DNA from: Phycisphaerae bacterium
Lineage (GTDB): Bacteria > Planctomycetota > Phycisphaerae > Phycisphaerales > Phycisphaeraceae
Direction: 5' to 3'
Assembly (NCBI GenBank): GCA_030432595.1
Contig: JAUIGU010000002.1
Span: 124,001-188,000 of the forward strand
Length of the DNA stretch: 64,000 bases
A program made the translations under genes and the position numbers. Positions 1 to 10,519 of the stretch are shown here, one piece after another (within the stretch, counting starts at the first letter, position 1; each line of letters opens with the position of its first letter). The notes beneath the pieces are model-generated. The model was not told where the DNA came from and made no database searches. It was given only the letters and a program-made list of their open reading frames with translations.

Positions 1-2
1 TG

Positions 3-77
3 GCCGTGCTGGCGTTGCGCGAGCTCGTTGAAGAGCCCGCGGCCTACGAACTCATGGCCGACGTGCCGACGCCTTGA
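3..77 (+). CDS. 3' end of an unidentified protein (partial)
   Basis: Only the last 24 codons are inside the window; the frame is open from the left edge and closes with TGA. The visible tail (ALRELVEEPAAYELMADV) is acidic and helix-prone, as in many protein C-termini, and it converges with the minus-strand gene that stops 36 bases further on. Too short to assign a family. The frame could be open by chance, since high-GC DNA has few stops. Confidence 0.45.
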   Translation, partial: AVLALRELVEEPAAYELMADVPTP

Positions 78-113
78 CGTTTCGCATCACCCCACGCGTT
101 TTGCGCGGTTGTG

Positions 114-1115
114 TTACTGCATCGGGCGCAGGCGGATGAGCATCACGATCTGCGCCTCGCCGCCGGGCACGCCCTGGGTCATCAGCGCCCGGCCGAGGTT
201 CAGGGGCAGCGGGATGGTGGGTGCCGGGGGGATCGCCGGCCCGTCCTGGTGCTGGGCCTGGAGCACGACGTCCACCGCGCCCGCGTCCACCGCGTTGACC
301 GGCTCGCCACCGCCGGCGTCGTCGGGCAATTCCTCCGGGTCCTGAGCGCCCGGGCGCTGGTCCGGCGGCAGCGTCCAGGGGTCGCGGGCCAGCCCCAGCA
401 CGAGGTAGCGGTCGCCCGTCACGGCCAGGCGGATCGCGAGTTCCTCGAACAGCCGGCCGTCGAGCAGCTTCTCTTGCGCGGTGCGCGGGCGGAGCATCTG
501 TCGCGGCTTGTGGTGGTGGGGCGTGAGCTCGACCCGGCAGAACCCGCCGGGCTGCGGGCGCACGGACATGAGCAGGTGCAGCCGGTGGCCCGTGACTTCT
601 TCGCGTTTGGGCGCGAACGGCGGGACGGTGAGGTCGGCGTAAAACGCGGCGCGCAACGGCCGGGAACGCACCAGCGGCGTCGGCGTCGGGCCGGCGACGA
701 TGCGCTGCTGGCGGTCGTCCCAGGTCTCGGGCAGCGCGTCGATGAAGTCGTTGAGCCGGCTCGCCGGCAGCAGCCCGACGCGCAGCCCGTTGCCGTGCCA
801 CACGCCGCGGGTCAGGGCGGGGACCACTTCTTCGTCGGCGAGCGCCCACGCCCGATCGATCCCGCGGTCCAGCGGGATGAGTACGGTGGTCACCCGCGCC
901 TCGGCGGCGGCGTCGGCGGTGATGACAGACTCACCGGGCACCTCGTAGATCGTGCCCGTCGCCGGCGGTTCCGCGCTGCGGATGTCGTCGAGCGTCTCGT
1001 CGGGCATCGGCGGGCGCTCTGCGGTCGGCACGGTCTCGCAGCCGTTCGACACTGCCAGAACGCACGAGCACATAAGGCCCCACACCAACGATCGCGACCA
1101 CGCTCGCTGCATCAT
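114..1115 (-). CDS. Secreted, possibly lipid-anchored protein of unknown function
   Basis: About 333 residues. The N-terminus (MMQRAWSRSLVWGLMCSCVL) is a signal peptide followed by a Cys in the context AVSNGC, a weak lipobox, so it may be a lipoprotein facing the periplasm. The mature part has an acidic, Pro-rich linker and a folded middle (VTTVLIPLDRGIDRAWALAD; LRVGLLPASRLNDFIDALP; HRLHLLMSVRPQPGGFCRVE) with no catalytic motif I recognise. The start is the first of two adjacent ATGs because TACAAT lies exactly 6 nt upstream, implying a leaderless message. The reading frame is open further upstream, but that extension is Arg-rich and overlaps the terminator of the HU gene, so it is rejected. 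Function unknown. Confidence 0.75.
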   Translation of the reverse strand: MMQRAWSRSLVWGLMCSCVLAVSNGCETVPTAERPPMPDETLDDIRSAEPPATGTIYEVPGESVITADAAAEARVTTVLIPLDRGIDRAWALADEEVVPALTRGVWHGNGLRVGLLPASRLNDFIDALPETWDDRQQRIVAGPTPTPLVRSRPLRAAFYADLTVPPFAPKREEVTGHRLHLLMSVRPQPGGFCRVELTPHHHKPRQMLRPRTAQEKLLDGRLFEELAIRLAVTGDRYLVLGLARDPWTLPPDQRPGAQDPEELPDDAGGGEPVNAVDAGAVDVVLQAQHQDGPAIPPAPTIPLPLNLGRALMTQGVPGGEAQIVMLIRLRPMQ

Positions 1116-1121
1116 CCGTTC

Positions 1122-1127
1122 ATTGTA
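1122..1127 (-). promoter_or_regulatory. -10 box (TACAAT) for the 114-1115 gene
   Basis: TACAAT followed by exactly six bases and then ATG. Placement predicts that transcription starts at the start codon. No clear -35 box is seen. Confidence 0.55.
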
Positions 1128-1150
1128 CCGGCAGCCCCGCCCCCAACGAC

Positions 1151-1178
1151 AAACCCCCCGCCGGACTCGGCGAGGGGT
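1151..1178 (-). terminator. Rho-independent terminator downstream of HU
   Basis: On the minus strand a GC-rich stem (CCCCTCGCCG / CGGCGGGGGG, short AGTC loop) is followed by a short T-rich run. It lies about 95 nt beyond the HU stop codon and just before the next minus-strand gene, separating the two units. Confidence 0.6.
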
Positions 1179-1271
1179 TCGAGGTCTGTCACGGACCAAA
1201 ACGGAAACGGTACGGAAATCAAAAAACTCGTCACGGCGCGGCGGGTCGGAGCGCCCGGGCACGCCGAAGAT

Positions 1272-1613
1272 TCAGTTGACCTGTTCCTTGAGGTTCTTGA
1301 GCGCGCGGACGCGGACGTTCTTGCTGGCCGGCTTGGCCTTGAACATCATCTCTTCGCCGGTGAAGGGGTTGATGCCCTTGCGTGCCTTGGTGGCCGGCTT
1401 CTTGACGACGGTCATCTTCGCCAGACCCAGCAGGTTGAACACGCCGTTCTTCTTCAGCGACTTGACCATGATGCCTTCGAGCGCGTCGCACACGGCGACG
1501 ACGTCCTTACGCGTCATGTCGGTCTGCTCGGCGATGGTGCGGTAGACCTCGGCCTTGGTGGGGGCCTTCTTGGTGGCCGCGGCCTTTTTCTTGGTCGTCT
1601 TTTTCTTAGCCAT
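1272..1613 (-). CDS. HU-family DNA-binding protein with Lys/Ala-rich N-terminal extension
   Basis: 113 residues. HU/IHF proteins are dimeric architectural proteins that bend DNA in the nucleoid. Residues 1-18 are almost only Lys, Ala and Thr (MAKKKTTKKKAAATKKAP), a histone-H1-like tail seen in some HU variants. The HU fold follows: helices (KAEVYRTIAEQTDMTRKDV...) and the beta-arm region with RKGINPFTGEEMMFKAKPA, close to the HU signature; the C-terminal KNVRVRALKNLKEQV is typical. The ATG at 1613 has AAGGAGAG at a good distance upstream; longer in-frame starts give implausible low-complexity peptides. The gene stands alone with its own terminator. The basic head probably adds non-specific DNA affinity (inference). 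Confidence 0.93.
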   Translation of the reverse strand: MAKKKTTKKKAAATKKAPTKAEVYRTIAEQTDMTRKDVVAVCDALEGIMVKSLKKNGVFNLLGLAKMTVVKKPATKARKGINPFTGEEMMFKAKPASKNVRVRALKNLKEQVN

Positions 1614-2204
1614 GGTGCTCTCCTTGCGAGGGGCCGGCCAAATGGATGCGGCGCGGCCCGGTGATGCGGTTCCTCCGTGACAGAGAGGACGGGGCGGCGG
1701 GCGGCGGCGATCACGAGCGGCCGGTCCCGCAAACCCCTGTTTTTCCCGAGCGATTCCAGCCCGGACCAACGCGGGGTCGCGTTTGATGCGGCAAATCCTG
1801 CCGTTTTTGTCACCCCGCGTCAAATCGGCCTAGCAAACAAGGGGTTTTCAACACCGCCGCACGGGGCAATACCGGGCCGCCCGGACCCGCCCAGACCCCG
1901 CGCGAGCGGCTCAACGCGGGGCGGGGTTTCGTCGGCCGGGCCTGCCAACCTGACAGCGCCGGACCGACCGAGCCGACCGCTGGCAGCACAAACCGGCCGT
2001 GACGGCCCGGAATCGCGTATTTTCCACTGGCACCGCGCTTGCCTCCCTTGTCCGCCGGGCGCGGTGCGGCCGTGCCCGCATCCGTGTTTTCCCGCACAAC
2101 GTCCCGATAGCCCCGCACCGACGGTCCCAGGCAGGCCGGCCCGCACGAGATGGCCGATGAGTCTGGGACAGGCACCGGGGCCCGACCAGGAAGGAACCCA
2201 CACC
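1614..2204. other. Gene-free spacer between hupB-like gene and dnaK
   Basis: 591 bases with no convincing gene. On the minus strand TTGACG (1818-1823) and CAGGAT (1795-1800) are separated by 17 bases, a possible HU promoter with a leader of roughly 175 nt; the -10 is poor. I looked for the CIRCE inverted repeat (TTAGCACTC-N9-GAGTGCTAA) that controls many dnaK genes and did not find it. The long open frames here are extensions of neighbouring frames with biased composition. Confidence 0.5.
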
Positions 2205-4115
<1,911 letters not shown>

Positions 4116-4123
4116 CCAATCGC

Positions 4124-4129
4124 TATAAT
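4124..4129 (+). promoter_or_regulatory. Perfect TATAAT just after dnaK; possible small-RNA promoter
   Basis: TATAAT sits 8 bases after the dnaK stop and about 45 bases before the terminator stem. Transcription from it would give an RNA of roughly 75 nt ending at the terminator. No good -35 box is present, but many genes in this window also lack one. Confidence 0.3.
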
Positions 4130-4174
4130 GCGACACGCTCGCGAAGCGACCCCAACCCGCCCCACCCACCCCGC

Positions 4175-4212
4175 GGAGCTCCCGGCGTCAAGCTGGTGAG
4201 CTCCGTTTTTTT
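4175..4212 (+). terminator. Rho-independent terminator of dnaK
   Basis: Perfect 7-bp stem GGAGCTC / GAGCTCC (4175-4181 with 4198-4204) followed by G and a run of seven T. It lies 60 nt after the dnaK stop. Confidence 0.88.
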
Positions 4213-4332
4213 ACGCTCCTCCCGGTCCGTCGCGAACGCCATCCTTGGCTTCCATGCGAAAACGGTCCCGTTTGTCGTAATCAGAAAACGAAGCAAACGG
4301 GTCCGCGGTTTTCAGTTCCGGGCGGTGTCGCT

Positions 4333-4959
4333 TCATTCCCGACGCAGGCCCGCTAGCGCTCCTTCCGCTCGCCCCATCCGCAGGCCGCGCTCGAACGCCT
4401 GTTCGTCGGCCGCGTCCCACGCGGCGTCTTCGCGCTGCTTCGCATCCTTGACCGCGATGTCGCCGGGCCGACGCACGAACAACCCGCCGACCGCCGCCAG
4501 GATCGTCGAACCCAGATAGACCCACGGCGCCGCCGACCCGGTCATCGGGGCCACGCCGCGCCCCAACCGCCCCGCCGCGACCAACTCGTCGCCCCAACCC
4601 ACGCCCGGATGCCGCAGCGTTTCGAGCGCGGCCTCGGCTTCTTCGACCACCCGAAACGCCTCGGCCCGCCGCTGCTTCGCCGCCTCGACCACGCGCGCCG
4701 CGCGTTCCACCGCCAACCGCAGTTCGCTCGCCAACGCGCTGCCCGGGTGCCGCGCCTCGATGGCGTCGAGCTGCGCCCGCAGCACCGCGAGCTGCTCGAG
4801 CGCCGGGTCCAGCCCCTCGTCGATCGATTCCGCTACTGACCGCGCCTGCGCGAGCCGAACCTCGTACCACGCGACACGCTCGGCCGTGTTGGTCCCGCAG
4901 CCCGACAAACCCCACACGCCACCACACACCGCCACCCACAACACACACACCTTCAGCAT
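4333..4959 (-). CDS. Coiled-coil lipoprotein with a second membrane segment, function unknown
   Basis: 208 residues. Signal peptide MLKVCVLWVAVCGGVWG ends in lipobox LSGC, so the protein is probably lipid-anchored. Residues about 25-130 are Ala/Glu/Arg-rich long helices (coiled coil). Near residues 145-165 there is a hydrophobic stretch (PWVYLGSTILAAVGGLFVRR) that may span a membrane, then an acidic/basic helical tail. GGAGGTCG lies upstream of the ATG. The arrangement of lipobox, coiled coil and second membrane segment recalls phage spanin or holin accessory proteins, and a phage-head module lies 43 kb away, but I see no direct link. It faces the dnaK terminator. Confidence 0.75.
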   Translation of the reverse strand: MLKVCVLWVAVCGGVWGLSGCGTNTAERVAWYEVRLAQARSVAESIDEGLDPALEQLAVLRAQLDAIEARHPGSALASELRLAVERAARVVEAAKQRRAEAFRVVEEAEAALETLRHPGVGWGDELVAAGRLGRGVAPMTGSAAPWVYLGSTILAAVGGLFVRRPGDIAVKDAKQREDAAWDAADEQAFERGLRMGRAEGALAGLRRE

Positions 4960-5049
4960 CAGAGCGACCTCCAGAAAAAGGAAGGAAACGCTCTCCGCTC
5001 TGCCGGCGACCCACGCGGGCCGCGATTAAGTTGATTGAATCGGCGCCAA

Positions 5050-7044
5050 CTACCTCGCCGCAGCGAGTTTCGTCGTCACCGGGTTCAACTGCGTCACCGG
5101 CCGGCCGTCCCACTTGACGAACGCCTCGATCGCTTCGTATTCCGCGAGCCCGAGCTTGTCGTAGACCTCGGCGGTTGCGCGGTTGCGGTCCTCGGCCCGC
5201 TGCCAGAATTCACGCGGGTCGTTACCGGGGAACAGCGCCTTGTCCTTCTGGCTCTCATGCTTGAAGATCGCGTGACGCTTGCGCATCAATTCTTCGGGGC
5301 TGATCGGCACGGCGAGCTCGATTCGCTCCGGCTCCCACTCCTGCCAGGCCCCGCGATACAGCCAGACCTCGCAGTCGTCGTACCACTTCTGGTCTTTGAT
5401 TTGCTCGATCGCGGCGAAGATCGCCTGGAGACAGACGCGGTGCGTGCCGTGCGGGTCGGAGAGGTCGCCGGCGCAATAAACCTGGTGCGGCTGGAGCTTG
5501 TTGAGCAGGTCGACGATGATCTTCACGTCTTCGTCGCCGATGGGTTTCTTGCGGACGGTGCCGGTCTCGTAGAAGGGCATGTCCAGGAAGTGCAGGTTGT
5601 CGTAGGGCACGCCGCACGCGCGGCCGGCGGCGCGGGCCTCGCCGCGTCGGATCAGCGCCTTGATCTTCTGCGTCTCGGGCGAATCGACCTGGCCGGGCTG
5701 TTTATTCTTGATGAACTTCTCGATGTGGTCTTCGATGGCGTCGGTCTGTTTCTGGTCGATGCCGAACGCGCGGTTGAAATCGGAGGCAAAGTCTGTGAAG
5801 CGGACGGCGTCTTCGTCGAACACCGCGATGCTGCCGGAGACCTGATAGGCGACGTGGACTTCGTGCCCCTGGTCGGCGAGGCGGATGAGCGTGCCGCCCA
5901 TCGAGATCACGTCGTCGTCGGGGTGCGGCGAGAAGATGAGGCACCTCTTGGGGAACGTGCCGTCGCCCTTGACGATGTGCGTGGTCGGACGCTGCGCGTC
6001 CTGCGGCTTGCCGCCGGGCCAGCCGGTGATGGTGCGCTGCATGACGCCGAAGACGTTGACGTTGATGTTGTACGCCGGGCCGTGCTCGGCGATGAGGCCC
6101 TGGAGGTGGTGCTCGTTGTAGTCCTCGTCGGTGAGTTTGAGGATCGGCTTGTCGAGCTTCATCGCCAGCCAGGTGACGGCCTTGCGGATGAGTGCGTCGT
6201 CCCACGCGCAGTCGCCGACGAGCCAAGGCGTGGCGAAGCGGGTGAGCGACGCGGCGGCGGCGCCGTCGAGGAAGAAGGTGGTGTTGTCGTGCTGCTGCAG
6301 GAACGACGCGGCGACGACCGGCGTGACCTCGCCTTCAATCGCCCGGGCGGCGATGGGGGCCTTGCCCTCGCCGAAGGCGACGATGATGACGCGGCGGGCG
6401 GCCATGATCGTGCCGACGCCCATGGTGATCGCCCGCTTGGGCACGTGTTCGAGGCCAAAGAAGTCGGAGGCGGCGTCAAGGCGGGTGATGCGGTCGAGCC
6501 AGATCATGCGCGTGCGCGAGTCCATGGTCGAGCCCGGCTCGTTGAAGCCGATGTGCCCGGTGCGTCCGATGCCCAGCAGTTGGATGTCCAGGCCGCCAGC
6601 CTCGGCGATCTTGTCTTCGTACGCGGCGCAGAACGAGGGGACGTCCTCGGCCGAGAGCGTGCCGTCGGGGATGTTGATGTTTTCTTCGGGGATGTCGATG
6701 TGGTCGAAGAGGTGCTCGTTCATGAACCGCACGTAGCTCTGCAGCTCGTCGGGCTGCATCGGCCAGTACTCGTCGAGGTTGAACGTGACGACGTTCTTGA
6801 ACGACAAGCCTTCTTCCTTGTGCAGGCGGATGAGCTCGCCGTAGATGCCGGTCGGGGTCGAGCCGGTGGCCAGGCCCAGCACGGCGTGGGTGCCCTCGGC
6901 CTGGCGCTGGCGGATCAGCGCGGCGATCTCAGCGGCGACGGCGCGGTTGACCTCTTCGGGCTGGGCGAGGACGCGGGTGTCGATGTGCTCGCGGACGGTG
7001 GCGGGGTTCCGTTCGGTGGCTGTGGATCGGAAAGCGGTGGTCAT
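5050..7044 (-). CDS. nagB: Glucosamine-6-phosphate deaminase fused to a PIG-L/LmbE-type deacetylase domain
   Basis: 664 residues. The N-terminal half is a NagB sugar-phosphate isomerase/deaminase: ATGSTPTGIYGELIRLHKEE (phosphate loop), FNLDEYWPM (catalytic Asp region), GIGRTGHIGFNEPGS (active-site His). From about residue 360 a second domain has CLIFSPHPDDDVISMGGTL, the PIG-L/LmbE zinc motif (HPDDD), with a matching SDPHGTHR later. The fusion is known from other bacteria; it should convert GlcN6P to fructose-6-phosphate plus ammonia, and the second domain may remove N-acyl groups from a GlcNAc-type sugar (inference). Start at the ATG at 7044, behind GAGAG and a good promoter; a TTG 27 bases upstream is less likely. 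Divergent from a ROK repressor that probably controls it. Confidence 0.93.
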   Translation of the reverse strand: MTTAFRSTATERNPATVREHIDTRVLAQPEEVNRAVAAEIAALIRQRQAEGTHAVLGLATGSTPTGIYGELIRLHKEEGLSFKNVVTFNLDEYWPMQPDELQSYVRFMNEHLFDHIDIPEENINIPDGTLSAEDVPSFCAAYEDKIAEAGGLDIQLLGIGRTGHIGFNEPGSTMDSRTRMIWLDRITRLDAASDFFGLEHVPKRAITMGVGTIMAARRVIIVAFGEGKAPIAARAIEGEVTPVVAASFLQQHDNTTFFLDGAAAASLTRFATPWLVGDCAWDDALIRKAVTWLAMKLDKPILKLTDEDYNEHHLQGLIAEHGPAYNINVNVFGVMQRTITGWPGGKPQDAQRPTTHIVKGDGTFPKRCLIFSPHPDDDVISMGGTLIRLADQGHEVHVAYQVSGSIAVFDEDAVRFTDFASDFNRAFGIDQKQTDAIEDHIEKFIKNKQPGQVDSPETQKIKALIRRGEARAAGRACGVPYDNLHFLDMPFYETGTVRKKPIGDEDVKIIVDLLNKLQPHQVYCAGDLSDPHGTHRVCLQAIFAAIEQIKDQKWYDDCEVWLYRGAWQEWEPERIELAVPISPEELMRKRHAIFKHESQKDKALFPGNDPREFWQRAEDRNRATAEVYDKLGLAEYEAIEAFVKWDGRPVTQLNPVTTKLAAAR

Positions 7045-7077
7045 GGGGTCTCTCGCAAGAATCGCGGGCAAAACAAA

Positions 7078-7106
7078 ATAATAACTTGTACGATATTAAA
7101 TGGCAA
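7078..7106 (-). promoter_or_regulatory. Promoter of the nagB fusion gene
   Basis: On the minus strand TTGCCA (7101-7106) and TATTAT (7078-7083) are separated by exactly 17 bases, each one mismatch from the sigma-70 consensus. Predicted start near 7071, giving a leader of about 27 nt. Confidence 0.75.
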
Positions 7107-7117
7107 GAAGATTGAAA

Positions 7118-7125
7118 AACATGTT
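7118..7125. promoter_or_regulatory. Palindrome AACATGTT, candidate ROK operator
   Basis: An 8-bp perfect palindrome in the AT-rich divergent spacer, just upstream of the nagB -35 box and overlapping the ROK gene's own -10 region. Position fits an autoregulated repressor site; the exact site is an inference. Confidence 0.35.
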
Positions 7126-7130
7126 AAATT
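7125..7130 (+). promoter_or_regulatory. -10 box (TAAATT) for the ROK gene
   Basis: TAAATT lies exactly 6 bases before the GTG start at 7137, the same spacing as the other predicted leaderless genes in this window. Confidence 0.45.
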
Positions 7131-7136
7131 GCTGCA

Positions 7137-8294
7137 GTGATTGATTTTGCAACTCTATTCAATCGGCTGGAAACCGACGTGTTGCGGGTCGTTCGGAGCC
7201 GCGGGCGGGTCAGCCGATCGGAACTCGCCGTGGCGTTGGGGGCCCGTCCCAACTCGGTCGGGCAGGCGGTCGGCAGGCTGATCGACAAAAGACTCCTGCG
7301 GGAGTGCGATCCCGAGGCGGGGGCGACCGGACAGGGAAGGCCTCGCCGACCGCTCGAGATCGATGGCGCGGGTCGGCACATCCTGGGCGTGGCGGCGCAG
7401 GGCCACCCGGCCCACACGGAGCGACACGATCTGAGCATCCGACCGGTCAACCTGCTCGGCCGGGCTGTCGGCGCCGCGTGGCGCGGCCCGGCGGATGGCG
7501 TCGGGCTCGACGCGCTGAACGGGTTAGTCAACGACGCCACGCTGGGCATCGCGGTCACGACGCCCGGCTTGATCGACCGTGAAAACCTCGGGCGTGATGA
7601 GCACTCGGCCGTTCGCAGCGTCCGCGCAGCCGTCGAACGGATCGGCCGGCCGGCCATGATCGATAACGACGGACACGCGTTGGCGGCGCGTTGGCAACTG
7701 ACCGGCGGCCACGGCCGGACCTTAGAACCGCCAGGCAAGACCGAGGCGTCGGACGAGGAGGTTCTGTTCATCCGGTTGGGCGACGGACGCATGGGCGCGT
7801 CGGTAATGATCGGCGGCCGACCGAACCGTGGGTGTGTGATTGGCGGCAACGAGTTGGGCCACACGCGGCTGCCGGTCGATACACCGCGCTGTTTCTGCGG
7901 GCAGACCGGCTGCCTGGAGCGGATCGCCTCCACGGCCTTTGTGCATGCGCGCGGCGCGAGCACAGCCCGCACGTTGCCCGAGTTGTGCAGCGCGTTCGGG
8001 CGCGGCGCCGAGGCGGACGACGCGGCCGTGTCGGCGATGATCGGTCTGCTGGCCATCGGGGTGAGTAATGCGGTGCAGTTCCTGCGGCCGCACCGCGTCG
8101 TCGTCGTCTCGGAGATGTCGCGGTACACGGCCTTCTTCGACGCATGGCGCGAGGAAACGGCGGCGCTGCTCCTGCCCGAACTGCGACGACGGGTCTTGAT
8201 CGAAGCGTGGGACGAGCCCCTGGCGTCGCCCGCGGAGTCGGCGGCGCACCTCGGCTTGGCGGCGATTTACGACAAGGCTTGGTGCAAGGCCTGA
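7137..8294 (+). CDS. ROK-family transcriptional regulator (NagC/XylR type)
   Basis: 385 residues, usual for regulatory ROK proteins. Residues 1-60 form a winged helix-turn-helix (RSELAVALGARPNSVGQAVGRLIDKRLL). The ROK domain follows: IDNDGHALAARW, GGNELGHTRLP (ExGH motif) and the zinc site CFCGQTGCLERIAS (C-x-C-G-x-x-G-C). ROK repressors of this kind bind amino-sugar phosphates or sugars and repress catabolic genes. It is divergent from the GlcN6P deaminase gene with a 92-base spacer, so it is the likely repressor of nagB. GTG start chosen: no Shine-Dalgarno, but TAAATT is 6 bases upstream. The kinase motif DxGxT is not evident, as expected for a regulator. Confidence 0.92.
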   Translation: MIDFATLFNRLETDVLRVVRSRGRVSRSELAVALGARPNSVGQAVGRLIDKRLLRECDPEAGATGQGRPRRPLEIDGAGRHILGVAAQGHPAHTERHDLSIRPVNLLGRAVGAAWRGPADGVGLDALNGLVNDATLGIAVTTPGLIDRENLGRDEHSAVRSVRAAVERIGRPAMIDNDGHALAARWQLTGGHGRTLEPPGKTEASDEEVLFIRLGDGRMGASVMIGGRPNRGCVIGGNELGHTRLPVDTPRCFCGQTGCLERIASTAFVHARGASTARTLPELCSAFGRGAEADDAAVSAMIGLLAIGVSNAVQFLRPHRVVVVSEMSRYTAFFDAWREETAALLLPELRRRVLIEAWDEPLASPAESAAHLGLAAIYDKAWCKA

Positions 8295-8323
8295 GCCCGC
8301 GATCACGAAAGAAAACGTGTCCG

Positions 8324-10309
8324 TCAGCGCGAACGCAGCCGGTACGCCGCGAAAAGTTGATCGTTGATGTGTTGCGCCGTCAGGCCCGTCTCCCACGTGC
8401 GCCGCGGACGACGGCGGGACCGGTCGAGCCAAGCTTCGAAGTTGCCGTCGGCCGCGCGGTCAAGAGTCATCGCCGCGTCCACAAAACGCGGGTCCCTTTC
8501 GCCGCCCGACACGGCATCGAGCACGTTCTGTTCGTCGCTTACATCGGCGTTGCGGTCGCGGACAACGATGCTGCGCTTGCCGTGTTCCCGCGGCCAGCCC
8601 ACGACCGTGTTGTGGCGTACCGTCACGCGGTACCCGTTGACCGGTTCCGACCACGAGCCGAACTCGGTAATCTCGATCGCGCCGGCCCAACTCGCGTCGC
8701 CGGTCTTGGTCAGCAGCAGGTTGTGCTCGATGAGCGCGTGTTCGACGGGCCAGGTCTCGATGCCGTAACCGCGCCGGCCGTCGGGTTTGTCGGTCATGTT
8801 GTCGCTCTCGGTGACGACGTTGTGGGCCACCACGGAAGGCGCCAACGCGAGGTACATGCCCAGCGCGTTCCGCGCGAACAGGTTGCCGGTCGCGCGTCCG
8901 CCGGGGCGCAGCTGAAGGCCGTACGACGCGCCGCGGGCGATGACGCTGTCGGTGACGGACACGTTCTTGCAGTCGTGCTGGATGTAGAGGTTGTGGTTGA
9001 ACTTGGTGCGGAGGCCGCCGTCGGCGTCGTCGGCCCAGCCGTTGTGGTCGAAGACGCATTCATCGACGGTCAGGCCGTTGACGCGTTGGGCGTAGATGCC
9101 GGCGCTGTGCCCGCCGCGGTCGCCGTCCCAGTGCGACCAGGCGTCGGTGAAGATGCTGCGCCGCAGAACAACGTCGCGGAGCATGTTGTCCCGGCCGTTT
9201 TGAAGCACCAGGTGCAGCCCGAAGCGGTCGAAGACGCAGTCCTCGAGGTGAAGGAAAGTGCCGTTCGCGTACCAGCCGATCCCTTTTTCGCGGTACGGCA
9301 CCTGGTTGGGGCGGAAGTCGGCGCGGTCGGGATCACGCCGAGCCGCAACGACGCGCAACCCCTGGATCGCCAGGAAGTCGACCCGCGAGCCGGCCGTGGT
9401 GTGCAGCAAGCCGCCGCCGTCGGTGAGGATCGTCGGTCGGTCGCCTTGGCCGTAGACGCCGACGACCAGCGGGAATTGCCGGTCACGCCCGGAGCGGGTC
9501 CAGTGGCCGAAGCCGCCGTGAAACGTATCGCTGGCCCGGAGCAGGAGGTGGTCGCCGTAGCCGTTGCGGACAAGTTGCTTGGCGCGGGCGAGGGTGCGAA
9601 CGGGGTGGTCTGCGTCCAGGCCGTGGCTGCGGTCGTCGCCGGCGCTGGCGACGTGGATGGCGCGGGCTTCGGGGTGCAGGGGCCAATCGGTGAACCCGTC
9701 GTCGTCGCGCTGCGGACCCAGATCGGCACCGCCGGCGTCCTGGCCCGGGTCGCTCGACGCGTCGCGGTCGGCACCTTCGACCACCAAAGCATGCCGCGCC
9801 ATCGCCACGACCTGCCCGTCCCGCCGCCACAGCGCCTGCAACTCGACACGGCCCGCCGGGAGCCCCGCCATTACGCCGACCGGCAGTTGCACGGGCGACG
9901 CGTGGAACCGAACGACAAAACCATCGACCATCGCGCGTCGATCTTCCGACCAGGCAAGCACCAGCAGGTCCGCGTCGTCCGGCCAGCTCTGCGGGGTCGC
10001 GATCGATAACGCCTGTTCCTGATCGGGCTCGAGCGAAACGTCCCACAGATCGGGAAAGCCCGGCGCGAACGAAACGGGCCCGGCCGACGGCGTTGGATCC
10101 GGTTCGCTCGGTTCAGACGTTGGCGGCGGCGCTGCCGGGCCATCGCCTGCAGTACTTCGCACCGTGACGCGTTGATCCGGATCGGTGACCGTGACCCGGC
10201 CGCCGTCATCGACTTCGATGGTCACCTTGGCGGTGGCGATCAGCGTGAGCACCCCGAGAAGCATCAGCGCCAAACCCCACACCCACGGACAGACAAAGAC
10301 TCGCGACAT
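8324..10309 (-). CDS. Membrane-anchored or secreted right-handed beta-helix protein (polysaccharide-lyase-like)
   Basis: 661 residues. Residues 6-27 (VCPWVWGLALMLLGVLTLIA) form one hydrophobic segment, signal peptide or anchor. A Pro/Ser/Glu-rich linker follows, then a domain with the pattern of a parallel beta-helix: repeated short strands such as FLHLEDCVFDRFGLHLVLQN, VNGLTVDECVFDHNGW, CKNVSVTDSVIARGASYGL, and NVVTESDN. The phrase ASAGDDRSHGLDADHPVRTL is typical of the beginning of pectate-lyase-like folds. Probably binds or cleaves a polysaccharide outside the cytoplasm; the catalytic class cannot be read. The ATG at 10309 has GGGGAA 6 bases upstream. An upstream in-frame extension without a signal peptide is rejected. 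Confidence 0.82.
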   Translation of the reverse strand: MSRVFVCPWVWGLALMLLGVLTLIATAKVTIEVDDGGRVTVTDPDQRVTVRSTAGDGPAAPPPTSEPSEPDPTPSAGPVSFAPGFPDLWDVSLEPDQEQALSIATPQSWPDDADLLVLAWSEDRRAMVDGFVVRFHASPVQLPVGVMAGLPAGRVELQALWRRDGQVVAMARHALVVEGADRDASSDPGQDAGGADLGPQRDDDGFTDWPLHPEARAIHVASAGDDRSHGLDADHPVRTLARAKQLVRNGYGDHLLLRASDTFHGGFGHWTRSGRDRQFPLVVGVYGQGDRPTILTDGGGLLHTTAGSRVDFLAIQGLRVVAARRDPDRADFRPNQVPYREKGIGWYANGTFLHLEDCVFDRFGLHLVLQNGRDNMLRDVVLRRSIFTDAWSHWDGDRGGHSAGIYAQRVNGLTVDECVFDHNGWADDADGGLRTKFNHNLYIQHDCKNVSVTDSVIARGASYGLQLRPGGRATGNLFARNALGMYLALAPSVVAHNVVTESDNMTDKPDGRRGYGIETWPVEHALIEHNLLLTKTGDASWAGAIEITEFGSWSEPVNGYRVTVRHNTVVGWPREHGKRSIVVRDRNADVSDEQNVLDAVSGGERDPRFVDAAMTLDRAADGNFEAWLDRSRRRPRRTWETGLTAQHINDQLFAAYRLRSR

Positions 10310-10519
10310 ACGCGTTCCCCAAAGACGATCGATCGGCACGACTGCGGGACACGCGCCCGGGGCGGCCGACTGGGCCACGTCGGGTTCAGCGTCCGGTTTC
10401 GTGCGCAACGAGGCGCAGGGGGTGGGTCGCGAGGTTGATTCCATGCGGTATTGCAAGGGCGATCGTGATGGGCGGTTTTTTGGTTCTGCCGGTCCTGCCG
10501 CGCGGATCTTGGCGCAGGT

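Noticed and set aside
114-1664. Long plus-strand open frame opposite the lipoprotein and HU genes
   Set aside because: Its codons are the reverse complement of clear HU coding; Arg/Val/His-rich shadow composition, no start signal.
1614-2204. CIRCE element for dnaK control
   Set aside because: No TTAGCACTC-N9-GAGTGCTAA or close variant seen.
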